A DNA stretch of 64,000 nt from Brevibacillus laterosporus (lineage in GTDB: Bacteria > Bacillota > Bacilli > Brevibacillales > Brevibacillaceae): the NCBI RefSeq assembly GCF_030489605.1, contig NZ_JAUKFY010000003.1, positions 124,001 to 188,000 of the forward strand. The letters are read 5' to 3'. Of the stretch, positions 47,277-55,853 are shown one piece after another. The notes under the pieces were generated by a model. It was not told where the DNA came from, ran no database searches, and saw only the letters and a list, made by a program, of their open reading frames with translations. The number at the start of each line of letters is the position of its first letter. Positions within the stretch are counted from its first letter, which is position 1. Both the position numbers and the translations under genes were made by a program.

Positions 47277-49319
47277 ATGGAAGTCATCCGCGAGCATCCA
47301 TTACTTCGTTGGCTTAGGCGGGTCAGGCTTTTTATAAAAATTCTGGGTCTGACTATGCTGGCGGCTGCATTATCCATTCTATTTCTGGTCTTATATTTAC
47401 GTTCTCAGCCTATGCCCGCCGCAGTTATTCACCAAACCTCAACCATCTACGCAGGCAACGGAGAAGTTATAGATAGTATTCACAGAGGAGAAAATCGTTA
47501 TGTCGTCACACTGGACAGTATTTCCCCTTATTTAGTGCAAGCTACTCTTTCCATCGAGGATCGTTATTTTTATCATCATATGGGCATCGATCTAAAACGG
47601 ACCGCAAAAGCAGCTTATGTCAACATTGTCGAAATGAACAAAGCTCAAGGGGCCAGCACAATTACACAACAGCTAGCCCGCAATCTATATTTGAGTCATG
47701 AGAAAACATGGACTCGAAAGGCAAAAGAAGCCTTACTCACCCTACAGCTAGAGCTTAATTATTCAAAAGATGAAATTTTAGCAATGTACATGAATCAAAT
47801 CTATTATGGACATTCTGCCTATGGTGCAGAGGCCGCCGCGGGAACCTATTTCGGCAAAAAAGCAAAGGATTTGACGCTCGCAGAAAGCTCTATGCTAGCA
47901 GGGATTCCAAAGGGGCCTACCTATTATTCTCCGATTACTAATTTTGATAATGCGAAAAAGCGTCAAAAATTAATCTTAGCGGCTATGCACCGTGACGGTT
48001 ATATTTCTGAAAAACAAATGCGGGAGGCTTACGAGCAGAAATTAACATTTCGTTCACCCAAAGAAGTACAAAAAGCTTCTATAGCCCCATATTTTCGGGA
48101 CTATATTCTCGCTTTAGCCAAAGATAAATATGGAATCAGCGAAGAGGCTGTTCAGAACGGCGGATTAAAAATTTACACTACCTTAGATGTTGCAATCCAA
48201 AAGAAAGCGGAAGAAGCTATTCGTAAACACATGCCTAAAAATAATCAAGAGTTACAGGTAGCCTTAGTAGCCATTGATCCTAAAACGGGCTTTATTAAAG
48301 CAATGGTAGGCGGCCGCGATTATAAAAAAAGCCAATTCAATCGTGTATTGAGTAAACGACAGCCTGGTTCTACCTTTAAACCAATTATGTATTTATCAGC
48401 TTTAGATAATGGGTTTACTCCTTTAACGTTGATGAAAAGTGAGCCAACTGTCTTCACTTATGAAAATGGAAAGGAATACGTTCCTAGTAACTATGGTAAT
48501 AAATTTACGAATACCTTTATTACCATGCAAGAAGCCATCGCTACATCAGATAATATTTATGCTGTTAAAACAATTAACCAATTAACACCGCAAAAAACAG
48601 TAGATGAAGCCAGAAAATTAGGGATAACCAGCCCTCTACAGGCTGTACCTTCTCTAGCTTTGGGAACATCGCCTATCTCCCCCTTGGAATTGACAGCAGC
48701 TTACAGTACCATCGCAAATAATGGGTCGTACATTACACCAGTAGCTATTTTAAAAATCATGGATAACACAGGTGCCATTTTAGCTGAGGATTCCTCTGCC
48801 CATGTCCCTGCCGCAGATCCAAGTAGCTCATATGTGTTAAATCAGATGATGCAGACTGTTTTTAGCGATACACGTGGCACAGCTCACCGTGTTGCAGGCC
48901 AATTAAACCGTCCCGTTGCTGGGAAAACAGGCTCCACGGACTATGACTCCTGGATAAGCGGTTTTACACCCCAGCTCGTAACCAGCGTTTGGACAGGCTA
49001 TGATGAAGGGAAGAAGATTGACCCGATCAAGGATGCCCGTCTAGCGGCTCCTCTTTGGGCGGAATTCATGGAAAGTGCTCTGTATAATCAACCCCCTAGC
49101 CAATTTAATGCTCCTACCGGTGTCGTATCAGTTTACATCGACCCGGTCACCAAAAAATTGGCTACCCAGAACTGTCCGCATGCGCAAGTTATGTATTTTA
49201 AGGCAGGAACAGAGCCTCAGGATTACTGTGCCGAGCATATTCCTGAGCAAGCAATACCCGACACCAAACCACCTGAAAAAGAAAAGAAATCGTTGTGGAA
49301 CAAATTATGGGGCGGATAA
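47277..49319 (+). CDS. pbpG: Class A penicillin-binding protein (PBP2d-like)
   Basis: Bifunctional peptidoglycan synthase, 680 residues. One membrane anchor (about 20-45; LFIKILGLTMLAAALSILFLVLYL), then the glycosyltransferase domain (EDRYFYHHMGIDLKR, GASTITQQLARNLYLSHEKT) and the transpeptidase domain with SxxK (PGSTFKPIMYL), SDN and AGKTGSTDYDSW. ATG 47277 lies 9 bases after AAAGGACG; the GTG at 47268 is too close. Forespore role is inferred from promoter type and from conserved context with speE-speB. An ACPC-type pair of Cys (NCPHAQ, DYCAEH) occurs near the C-terminus. Confidence 0.93.
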   Translation: MEVIREHPLLRWLRRVRLFIKILGLTMLAAALSILFLVLYLRSQPMPAAVIHQTSTIYAGNGEVIDSIHRGENRYVVTLDSISPYLVQATLSIEDRYFYHHMGIDLKRTAKAAYVNIVEMNKAQGASTITQQLARNLYLSHEKTWTRKAKEALLTLQLELNYSKDEILAMYMNQIYYGHSAYGAEAAAGTYFGKKAKDLTLAESSMLAGIPKGPTYYSPITNFDNAKKRQKLILAAMHRDGYISEKQMREAYEQKLTFRSPKEVQKASIAPYFRDYILALAKDKYGISEEAVQNGGLKIYTTLDVAIQKKAEEAIRKHMPKNNQELQVALVAIDPKTGFIKAMVGGRDYKKSQFNRVLSKRQPGSTFKPIMYLSALDNGFTPLTLMKSEPTVFTYENGKEYVPSNYGNKFTNTFITMQEAIATSDNIYAVKTINQLTPQKTVDEARKLGITSPLQAVPSLALGTSPISPLELTAAYSTIANNGSYITPVAILKIMDNTGAILAEDSSAHVPAADPSSSYVLNQMMQTVFSDTRGTAHRVAGQLNRPVAGKTGSTDYDSWISGFTPQLVTSVWTGYDEGKKIDPIKDARLAAPLWAEFMESALYNQPPSQFNAPTGVVSVYIDPVTKKLATQNCPHAQVMYFKAGTEPQDYCAEHIPEQAIPDTKPPEKEKKSLWNKLWGG

Positions 49320-49334
49320 CATGTAAGCTTTATG

Positions 49335-49381
49335 AAAAAGGGCTACCTTAGATCACCATGTGATTAGGTACCCCTTTTTTT
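49335..49381. terminator. Bidirectional terminator after pbpG
   Basis: AAAAAGGG...TACC pairs with GGTACCCC TTTTTT with an inner ATCAC/GTGAT extension; T-runs occur on both sides, so it can also stop transcription of the small minus-strand gene at 49468. Confidence 0.85.
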
Positions 49382-49467
49382 TACGCTTATTGCAATTTAT
49401 GCAGTTTGTTATTACCTCTGGAAATTATCTCTGTGCCGAGCTTTGACATATTTCTATTTCGTTATCC

Positions 49468-49743
49468 TTATTGCTCCCCGCCGCCAACAACACCATTTCC
49501 ATCGGTAAAAATGTGGTCATTATAAATTGTAATGAGCCCGTTTTTTTCCAATTTATCCAGCACTTCAAAAAGACTTTCCCGCTTTCCTGCCGGTAGCCTA
49601 TTAATAAATTTATTAATCTCTTGCGGCGGTACATTATTGCGGAAATGCACTCCACCATGTTTGACAAAATGATCATTCTGATGATCCAAGGCATTCTCCC
49701 CCTCTGAGCAGATAAAGTATTGATATGCCTTCTTAGTGTGCAT
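49468..49743 (-). CDS. Hypothetical 91-residue protein
   Basis: A small soluble protein starting MHTKKAYQYFICSEGENAL, with NVPPQEINKFINRLPAGKRESLFEVLDKLEKNGLITIYNDHIFTD, a helix-turn-strand pattern that resembles part of a winged helix but is too short to assign. It ends in a Gly-rich tail. The AGGG directly before the ATG gives poor spacing, so the start is uncertain. It is flanked by a hairpin on each side, suggesting its own transcription unit. Confidence 0.5.
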   Translation of the reverse strand: MHTKKAYQYFICSEGENALDHQNDHFVKHGGVHFRNNVPPQEINKFINRLPAGKRESLFEVLDKLEKNGLITIYNDHIFTDGNGVVGGGEQ

Positions 49744-49777
49744 CCCTATGGCTAATTCATAACCTGCAAATTAAGAC

Positions 49778-49810
49778 AAACAGGGAGTGACATACTGTCG
49801 CTCCCTGTTT
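49778..49810 (-). terminator. Strong hairpin upstream of the 91-residue gene
   Basis: AAACAGGGAG (49778-49787) and CTCCCTGTTT (49801-49810) with GACA/TGTC inner pairs. The minus-strand tail GTCTTAATTT is weakly T-rich. Confidence 0.6.
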
Positions 49811-49912
49811 GCTGACCTAGTGCTTTTTATATACAAATCTAAGTTTACTCTTTTTTTGTTTCTTCGTACAATTCTTTTGCGAGTTGTTCACACAGCGTTC
49901 ATTTTTTCCTAA

Positions 49913-49934
49913 TAAAAACCAGATTTTCAACTGG
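49913..49934 (-). terminator. Short terminator after ywhD
   Basis: Minus-strand CCAG (49934-49931) and CTGG (49922-49919) around an 8-base loop, followed by TTTTTATT. Confidence 0.55.
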
Positions 49935-49948
49935 CGCCCATGTACAAA

Positions 49949-50464
49949 CTATGCTTGTGTTTCCAAGCCTTGCTTCAGCTCTTCAGAGGAGTTTGCCCAC
50001 ATGTCAGCATTGTGTTCCATCAGCAATTTGCGCAATGCTGCTTTTTCGGCTTCTCCCAGCTCACTTACCATGATTTTGCGCTTCATAGCAGCATCCATAC
50101 GGTTAACGTGATCTACCAATAGCTTGTATCCACGGCGAGCTTCACGGTCAACCTCCATATAACAAGCAGTTACACCGGCATAGTAAGATCCCTCTTCTTT
50201 ACGGTCAATGGTAACCCACACAATCCAGTACGGCTTTCCGTTTGGAACATCTTCCTTATTCGTAGAAAATTTAATGCCTCTCTCAACAGCACTCTTGGCA
50301 TGCATCGCTCCCATGTCAATGTAGGCATCATTTTCTTCAACATCAATAATGACAGAGGAAACATGGCTTAAATCAAGCACTCCTTGACCAAATCCGCCAT
50401 GAACATCTGTCTTTTTACTCACAATAGTAAAGCCGTTATTTTTTTTATTATCAAATAAACTCAT
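49949..50464 (-). CDS. ywhD: YwhD family protein
   Basis: A 171-residue conserved protein of unknown function, beginning MSLFDNKKNNGFTIVSKKTDVHGGFGQGVLDLSHVS and containing DAYIDMGAMHAKSAVERGIKF, KPYWIVWVTIDR and a helical C-terminus KIMVSELGEAEKAALRKLL. AGGGGTTGG precedes the ATG. B. subtilis ywhD also lies beside pbpG. Confidence 0.9.
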   Translation of the reverse strand: MSLFDNKKNNGFTIVSKKTDVHGGFGQGVLDLSHVSSVIIDVEENDAYIDMGAMHAKSAVERGIKFSTNKEDVPNGKPYWIVWVTIDRKEEGSYYAGVTACYMEVDREARRGYKLLVDHVNRMDAAMKRKIMVSELGEAEKAALRKLLMEHNADMWANSSEELKQGLETQA

Positions 50465-50574
50465 ATTATCACCAACCCCTAAAAAGATCTTCTGTCTATT
50501 CTACCCTGAAAGCTTATACTCGTGCAATTTTTGGGGCGCATGGACAAGACATAGTGAAATAGATAATGTGGGAC

Positions 50575-50610
50575 AAAAAAATCTCGTTCACACATAAGCG
50601 TGTACGAGAT
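50575..50610 (-). terminator. Terminator after ywgA
   Basis: Minus-strand ATCTCGT/ACGAGAT with an inner ACACG/TGTGT extension and TTTTTTT tail. Confidence 0.85.
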
Positions 50611-50644
50611 GGTAATGCTAGCAGACTCAAGAATGTTATACCCT

Positions 50645-51154
50645 TTATTGCTGCAAGCTAATTTGTCTGCATTCATCGAGAAAAGCAAGTCCCTTTTGTA
50701 CTTCCTCTTCTGTATAGCGCTGTTTGCTTTTTAATGTAAAGACTTTGACCAGCATTTCCTCATAGGATAAGTGCTCAAAATAAAGAATGGTGGACACTAA
50801 TTCAAGAAACCGGGAATTTTCTTCATTTAAGCGTTTAATCAGATGCTCTCCTATCCCTAGGTCTACATCATGATAACGTAAAAATTCCTTTCCCAATTCG
50901 TTTAAGGAGTAACGATATACTTCGATCGCTCCCTTGCTTTCATGTTGTTCGTTCAACAGCCCAAAGCTGCACAACTCGTCTACGCGCAATGTCAGTTCTT
51001 CGGAATAAGGCCCGAACATATGAAACTCAAATCTTTCCTCGAAATCCACCTGCATTTTTTTAGAGATATACACCATTTTTTGCAGTTTCTTTCTTCCTGT
51101 TACTTCACCAAGGACCTCCACTAGCCGCATTATTTTGGCGTGCCCTCTATGCAT
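50645..51154 (-). CDS. ywgA: YwgA family protein
   Basis: A 169-residue helical protein with MHRGHAKIMRLVEVLGEVTGRKKLQKMVYISKKMQ and FHMFGPYSEELTLRVDELCSFGLL, the latter reminiscent of a winged-helix module. Function unknown. Its ATG overlaps the last codons of ywfO by 8 bp, with AGGAG 12 bases upstream, so translation is probably coupled; an ATG eight codons later has AGAGGG upstream and is possible. The ywfO-ywgA pair is conserved in Bacillus. Confidence 0.9.
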   Translation of the reverse strand: MHRGHAKIMRLVEVLGEVTGRKKLQKMVYISKKMQVDFEERFEFHMFGPYSEELTLRVDELCSFGLLNEQHESKGAIEVYRYSLNELGKEFLRYHDVDLGIGEHLIKRLNEENSRFLELVSTILYFEHLSYEEMLVKVFTLKSKQRYTEEEVQKGLAFLDECRQISLQQ

Positions 51155-52445
51155 CCGACATCACTACTCCTAGTCGTTCTTTAATCTTTTGGGCAAGTTC
51201 AGCAGGCAGCGATTCTATCAGATCGGCAGGATAATAAAGCTTATAATCAAATCTCCGCTTCCCGCAAACCGCTTCTACAATCTCTGACATCGTTGATAAT
51301 TCCGCTTGCTCACCGTTTGGTTTGACTAACATGATAGAAATCCGTTCTTGTTCTTTCCCAGGGCGATAATAATCATAGGGCAAATCGGATGTAGAATCAA
51401 CTTCTACATAATAGTCGGGATCAATTCCCGCTTCTTGAAACAATTCCCTGATCTCATATTCCGTTCGGAAATTTCTAGGATTATATTCGACGTATTGCAG
51501 GAGATTCCTGTCTAAAAATCGTGAGCACAAATCAGATAATATAGAATCTCGCTCATGTCGCCACTGATGCATGTAGAAATAAACAATAGATTCATCCAGC
51601 ATGAGATAGTCTTTCAATTGGATACGATCACAGAAAAACGGCAGGAAATGTGTCGGCTCTAATTGAAAACGGTAATCGCGATGAAATAATTCCTTCGCAC
51701 GTTTGAAAATTTTATGTAGAACAACCTCTGCACTCCGAGTCACCGGGTGAAAATATACCTGCCAGTACATTTGATAGCGTGACATAATATAGTCTTCCAC
51801 CGCATGCATCCCGCTTGCTTTAATCACTACTCCATCCTCAGAGGGTCGCATCACACGCAGAATGCGCTCTATGTCAAAATTGCCGTAATTGACTCCGGTA
51901 TAATAAGCATCTCTCAACAAATAATCCATTCGGTCCGCATCTATCTGACTGGAAATAAGCGAGACAATCAACTTGTTCTCATACGTTTTCGCGATCACCT
52001 CCGCAACCTTTCTAGGAAAGGTATCGCTAACCGTACGTAAAATTTGATTAATGCCTGTCCTGCCCATAATGATTTTTCTCGTCCATTCCTCATGGTCAAA
52101 CCGAAATACCTTTTCAAAGGAGTGTGAAAAAGGACCATGTCCAACATCGTGCAGTAAAGCCGCACAAAGGCACAGGAGCTTTTCTTCGTAAGGAAGATTA
52201 ACTCTACCCTCAAAGGTCTCCAGAATGCGTCTCATAATTTCATAGACGCCCAGCGAGTGATTGAATCTGCTATGTTCACCGCCATGGAAGGTAAAATAAC
52301 TGGTTCCAAGCTGTCTGATGCGCCTTAGTCGTTGGAATTCAGGTGAATCAATTAGCTCCCAAATGACCTTCTCCCTGACATGCACATAACGATGAACAGG
52401 ATCTTTAAACACCTTTTCCTCATCTAACAGCCTCTGCACTACCAT
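51147..52445 (-). CDS. ywfO: HD-domain phosphohydrolase (YwfO)
   Basis: A 432-residue HD-superfamily protein, dNTP triphosphohydrolase-like. It shows KDPVHRYVHVREKVIWELIDSPEFQRLRRIRQLG, the metal set in HGGEHSRFNHSLGVYEIM and LLHDVGHGPFSHSFE, and IDADRMDYLLRDAYYTGVNYG. These residues imply a bound metal and activity on nucleotides; B. subtilis YwfO is also described as an HD phosphohydrolase. GGAGGTG precedes the ATG. It is the first gene of ywfO-ywgA. Confidence 0.92.
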   Translation of the reverse strand: MVVQRLLDEEKVFKDPVHRYVHVREKVIWELIDSPEFQRLRRIRQLGTSYFTFHGGEHSRFNHSLGVYEIMRRILETFEGRVNLPYEEKLLCLCAALLHDVGHGPFSHSFEKVFRFDHEEWTRKIIMGRTGINQILRTVSDTFPRKVAEVIAKTYENKLIVSLISSQIDADRMDYLLRDAYYTGVNYGNFDIERILRVMRPSEDGVVIKASGMHAVEDYIMSRYQMYWQVYFHPVTRSAEVVLHKIFKRAKELFHRDYRFQLEPTHFLPFFCDRIQLKDYLMLDESIVYFYMHQWRHERDSILSDLCSRFLDRNLLQYVEYNPRNFRTEYEIRELFQEAGIDPDYYVEVDSTSDLPYDYYRPGKEQERISIMLVKPNGEQAELSTMSEIVEAVCGKRRFDYKLYYPADLIESLPAELAQKIKERLGVVMSDA

Positions 52446-52497
52446 GCTCTACACCTCCACCCTTCCCCATAGTATTTATTTTGCACATGCATAATCT

Positions 52498-53436
52498 TTA
52501 TAGCATAAAATTTGGCACAAAAAACCTATCTTCCACAAAACGCTTCATCTTTTGCGGCATAGGTGCCTTAGTCTCAAGGAGCTTTTCTGTCACTGGATGC
52601 TTAAAACAAAGCTGATAGGCATGCAGCGCTTGAGTGGAAAAGCCCATTCGAGAACCCCGGTATAGCGTATCCCCGACCAATGGATGTCCCATGTATTCAA
52701 AATGCACGCGAATTTGGTGCGTTCTTCCTGTGTCTAATGTAATATCGACTAAGCTAACCTCGTCGTTGGAAGCCAAAACCTTGTAATGAGTAACTGCTTC
52801 TTCACCCTTTGGATGCACCTGACGCTTTACTTTATGCATAGGATCGCGCTTGATCGGTTCTGCTATTGTTCCCGATTCTTGTTGCATGCGCCCAGTTGCA
52901 AGAGCAACGTAATTACGCTCTACGCTTCCCTCTCTTATCAGCTTATCTGCTAGCTGATGAGCATAGGAGCTCTTCGCGATTAAAATAGTGCCCGAAGTCT
53001 CGCGATCCAGGCGATGAACGGTATGGGGCATAATCGACTTGCCTTGTTTATGCCAATAAAGTACAAGCTGGTTTAGTAAAGTATCGTGCTGGTCCTCACG
53101 AATAGGATGCGTAGTCATACCTGTTGGTTTATTAACAACAATAAAATACTCGTCCTCAAACAAAATTTCCAACTGAATCTCAAATGGTGCTGGCGGTAAC
53201 ATGACTAACGCTTCCTGCTCACGTTTATCATCAAAAATGCGCACAGAAATCACATCTCCAGCCTTGACCTGCCTTTTAAGAAAAGGGACTTTGCGATTTA
53301 CCAGTATTCCTTTACTCCGTGTCAGACGCTGCAGCATACGTCCAGAGACCGACATTTTTTGTCGTACGATCTCCTCAACAGTCATTCCTTTCTCCTGATC
53401 GTCTACAATGTGATCCAACCATCTTTTCATTGTCAT
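52498..53436 (-). CDS. RluA-family pseudouridine synthase
   Basis: A 312-residue enzyme with an N-terminal S4-like RNA-binding domain (GRMLQRLTRSKGILVNRKVPFLKRQVKAGDVISV) and the RluA catalytic domain; the motif HTVHRLDRETSGTILIAKS holds the catalytic Asp, and LDTGRTHQIRVHFEYMGHPLVGDTLY follows. The target uridine cannot be named. ATG 53436 lies 12 bases after GGAG; the longer frame to 53475 has no ribosome-binding site. Confidence 0.93.
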   Translation of the reverse strand: MTMKRWLDHIVDDQEKGMTVEEIVRQKMSVSGRMLQRLTRSKGILVNRKVPFLKRQVKAGDVISVRIFDDKREQEALVMLPPAPFEIQLEILFEDEYFIVVNKPTGMTTHPIREDQHDTLLNQLVLYWHKQGKSIMPHTVHRLDRETSGTILIAKSSYAHQLADKLIREGSVERNYVALATGRMQQESGTIAEPIKRDPMHKVKRQVHPKGEEAVTHYKVLASNDEVSLVDITLDTGRTHQIRVHFEYMGHPLVGDTLYRGSRMGFSTQALHAYQLCFKHPVTEKLLETKAPMPQKMKRFVEDRFFVPNFML

Positions 53437-53568
53437 AGCTAGTTTTTTCTCCGTTCTACAGTTTCTACGCTTCATTGTAACGAAAAGCGAGACCGGATGC
53501 CACTTTAGAGACGAGAAGCTGGTTCTATCAGGGAATATTGCTTATGGGTTGTCTTCATTCGTCCCAAC

Positions 53569-53600
53569 CAAAAAAAGCCTGGCATCACCAGACTTTTTTT
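53569..53600. terminator. Bidirectional terminator after the M29 gene
   Basis: AAAAAAAGCCTGG and CCAGACTTTTTTT form a 7-bp stem with one wobble and a short loop, T-rich on both strands. Confidence 0.8.
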
Positions 53601-53647
53601 GTATGCTCTATCTTTGAATATGGGTTTCTTTCGATTTTTGATTGCGG

Positions 53648-54760
53648 TTAGGATTTTAAAGCATCTGGATTAAGACCTTGTAATATATCCAGCACAAATA
53701 GTCCATCTTTGCGGATTAACACGTCATCAAACCAAATTTCACCGCCTCCGTATTCTGGACGTTGAATGGTTACCATATCCCAATGTACGATGCTTCGATT
53801 GCCATTATCAGCATCCTCATAGGCCTGACCCGGGGTAAAGTGGAAGCTACCTGAGATTTTCTCGTCAAATAGGATATCATTCATCGGATGCAGCACATAC
53901 GGATTTACACCGATGGCAAATTCTCCAATATAGCGAGCTCCTTCGTCAGTATCAAGAATTTCATTGAGCTTCTTGGTATTATTTGAGGTCGCTTCTACAA
54001 TTTTTCCGTTTTCAAAACGCAAGGTAATATTTTCAAATTTAGTCCCCATATATTGGGTCGTCGCATTGTGAGTAAGTACACCGTTTACAGAGTCACGCAC
54101 AGGAGCAGTAAAAATCTCTCCGTCTGGAATATTATTTTCTCCCGCACAGATCACGTTTGGAATTCCTTTGATGGAAAAGGTCAAATCAGTTCCCGGCCCG
54201 ACTAGTCGTACTTTATCCGTCCTATTCATCAGTTGTTGCAGGGGCAGGAATGCATCATGCATCTTTCGGTAATCTGTTATACAGACATCAAAGAAGAAAT
54301 CTTCAAATGCCTCTGTCGACATATTCGCATTTTGTGCCATAGAGGGGGTAGGATAATTAAGCAGAACCCAACGTGTATTAGCAATCATGTAATCACTAAG
54401 CGGTTTTAGCACCCTGTAATGCTCCTGGCGCTTATCATTTGGCACATCAGACATCTCGCTGTCATTATCAACCCCGTTAATAATGATGTTTGCATGCTGA
54501 TCCTTGGTGCGTTCTTCAGACCATTTCCTCAAATATTCTGCCCGCTCGGCGCTAGCATTCATCATTAACTCCCGCTGAATACGCGTATCCATTATCTCCA
54601 CATAAGGATAGGCCCCGATAGCGTATGCCTCTTTTATCAGCTCCCGAGCTAAATCATGCCCGTTTCCACGGACTTCAATATTTAAAACTTCCTTTTCCTT
54701 CAAACCAACAGAATAGTGCAACAAATTATAAGCCAATTTTTTTAATCGCGGATCTTGCAC
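53648..54760 (-). CDS. M29 family aminopeptidase (AmpS/AP-T type)
   Basis: A 370-residue metal-dependent aminopeptidase. Visible elements are KLAYNLLHYSVGLKEKEVLNIEVRG, GTDLTFSIKGIPNVICAGENNIPDGEIFTAPVRDSVNG (metal-binding Glu), YIGEFAIGVNP and the Gly-rich SFHFTPGQAYEDADNGNRSIVHWDMVTIQR. The Glu, His and Asp ligands are present. Start is GTG 54760, 7 bases after GGAGGAG; an ATG at 54787 precedes that ribosome-binding site and was rejected. Divergent from the TspO-like gene. Confidence 0.9.
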   Translation of the reverse strand: MQDPRLKKLAYNLLHYSVGLKEKEVLNIEVRGNGHDLARELIKEAYAIGAYPYVEIMDTRIQRELMMNASAERAEYLRKWSEERTKDQHANIIINGVDNDSEMSDVPNDKRQEHYRVLKPLSDYMIANTRWVLLNYPTPSMAQNANMSTEAFEDFFFDVCITDYRKMHDAFLPLQQLMNRTDKVRLVGPGTDLTFSIKGIPNVICAGENNIPDGEIFTAPVRDSVNGVLTHNATTQYMGTKFENITLRFENGKIVEATSNNTKKLNEILDTDEGARYIGEFAIGVNPYVLHPMNDILFDEKISGSFHFTPGQAYEDADNGNRSIVHWDMVTIQRPEYGGGEIWFDDVLIRKDGLFVLDILQGLNPDALKS

Positions 54761-54968
54761 GACGAGACTCCTCCAGTCCGTTCCCATTGGGATTTATTAC
54801 AAATTGTAGCATAGACACTTCTCTCTTTGTGTTTTTGATTAAAAATATTTTATCAAAATGTCCCAGACTATCTTATGCTGTACATCTTGGAATCAGAAAT
54901 AATAAGCATGGACGACAAAATCAATAATAAACTAAGTACTAGCTTATAAGAAAAGGGGGTAGTTTTAC

Positions 54969-55451
54969 ATGACGCAGCAAAAGCCAAGTCTATTATCCTC
55001 CATCATATTATTCCTTGTCATAATAGCTCTTTTTTCGTTGTCAGGTATTCTTTTTCCAATTGACCTAATCTGGTATAACACCCTTGCAGAGCCTGATTGG
55101 CTTTTCTCAAATAACGTGATTGCTATCATATGGTTTGTATTATACGCACTGATTGCTCTCACAGTCGTTGTATTACAAAAAACCATTGGGTTAGATAACC
55201 TAAACCACTCCTGGTATCTGTTATTTGCGATTAACTACGTGATCAATCAGGCTTATACCTTTCTCCTGTCTATTCAGAAGGATTTGTCGTTAGCCTTTTA
55301 TGACTGTCTGGCAGCCTCAATATCGACCCTACTCTTGCTATTGTACACAGGCAAATACTCTCGCTGGGCAGCACTGTTACTTTTTCCGTATCTTGTTTGG
55401 TCTTGCCTAACCGCGTATATGTCATGGGTTATTTATCAAGTCAATCTCTAA
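54969..55451 (+). CDS. TspO/MBR-family membrane protein
   Basis: A 160-residue protein with five predicted helices. The family motif WYNTLAEPDWLFSN (WYxxLxxPxW), IIWFVLYALIAL, NHSWYLLFAINYVIN and FPYLVWSCLTAYMSWVIYQVN identify TspO, which binds porphyrins or sterols. It lacks the usual PP after the Trp and has Cys and Ser where many members have FA, so ligand affinity may differ. AAAGGGGGTAG precedes the ATG. Confidence 0.82.
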   Translation: MTQQKPSLLSSIILFLVIIALFSLSGILFPIDLIWYNTLAEPDWLFSNNVIAIIWFVLYALIALTVVVLQKTIGLDNLNHSWYLLFAINYVINQAYTFLLSIQKDLSLAFYDCLAASISTLLLLLYTGKYSRWAALLLFPYLVWSCLTAYMSWVIYQVNL

Positions 55452-55461
55452 AAACCTACCC

Positions 55462-55490
55462 TTGCACATCCTTATAAAACCTGATAGAAT
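55462..55490 (+). promoter_or_regulatory. Sigma-A promoter of the MFS leader
   Basis: TTGCAC (55462-55467), 17 bp, TAGAAT (55485-55490). Confidence 0.6.
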
Positions 55491-55533
55491 TTCATTTATC
55501 AAAAAATACCGAAAATAAAGGGGCATGTAACCA

Positions 55534-55569
55534 ATGAAATCCATCAGTAAAGAAATTTCAGCCATCTAA
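55534..55569 (+). CDS. Putative 11-residue leader peptide
   Basis: MKSISKEISAI, with AAAGGGG 9 bases before the ATG. It lies 37 bp after the expected transcription start and upstream of a terminator and the MFS gene, the usual place for a regulatory leader peptide. A role in ribosome-mediated attenuation is inference. Confidence 0.45.
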   Translation: MKSISKEISAI

Positions 55570-55690
55570 TTGAATCCAGCAAAGACAAAAGGATAATCTA
55601 TTCTATTTGTCATGCTTGATTTAGGTCGGCTTTCTTCTTTACTGATTGGAATTTATGGTTATCGGCCCCGTTTCTTTTCAAAGAAGCGGC

Positions 55691-55747
55691 ATTTATGCGA
55701 TAAAGCTTGTATGTTGAGCAGCTTTTGAGCGTATCGTCGTTTTTTTT
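55691..55747 (+). terminator. Attenuator-type terminator before the MFS gene
   Basis: GCGATA (55697-55702) pairs with TATCGT (55732-55737), with an inner AAGCT/AGCTT stem, then CG and eight T residues (55740-55747). It is preceded by a separate hairpin CCGTTTCTT/AAGAAGCGG (55665-55689). Confidence 0.6.
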
Positions 55748-55853
55748 ATGAAAAACAACACCCTAACAGGACCAAAAACCGCTTCCTATTCGCACGGGAA
55801 AGAAGAAAGCCAGCAATGTATGTAAGTCAGAAAACACGTTGGAGGTGCAGCGC

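Larger units (their letters stand above)
55452..55853 (+). other. Leader region of the MFS gene
   Basis: A gap without a long gene between tspO and the MFS transporter. It contains a promoter (55462-55490), an 11-codon leader ORF (55534-55569), a 9-bp hairpin (55665-55689) and a terminator with U8 (55691-55747). A second short ORF of 38 codons starts at 55612 with no ribosome-binding site I trust. Confidence 0.6.

Noticed and set aside
49835..49885. Minus-strand peptide-like frame ending QLAKELYEETKKE in the gap after ywhD.
   Set aside because: Only about 16 codons after an upstream stop with no start codon or ribosome-binding site.
55612..55728. A 38-codon ORF in the MFS leader, and a hydrophobic frame running through stop codons from 55534, looking like a decayed gene.
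   Set aside because: No trustworthy ribosome-binding site, two in-frame stops, and the stretch is better explained as leader and terminator RNA.
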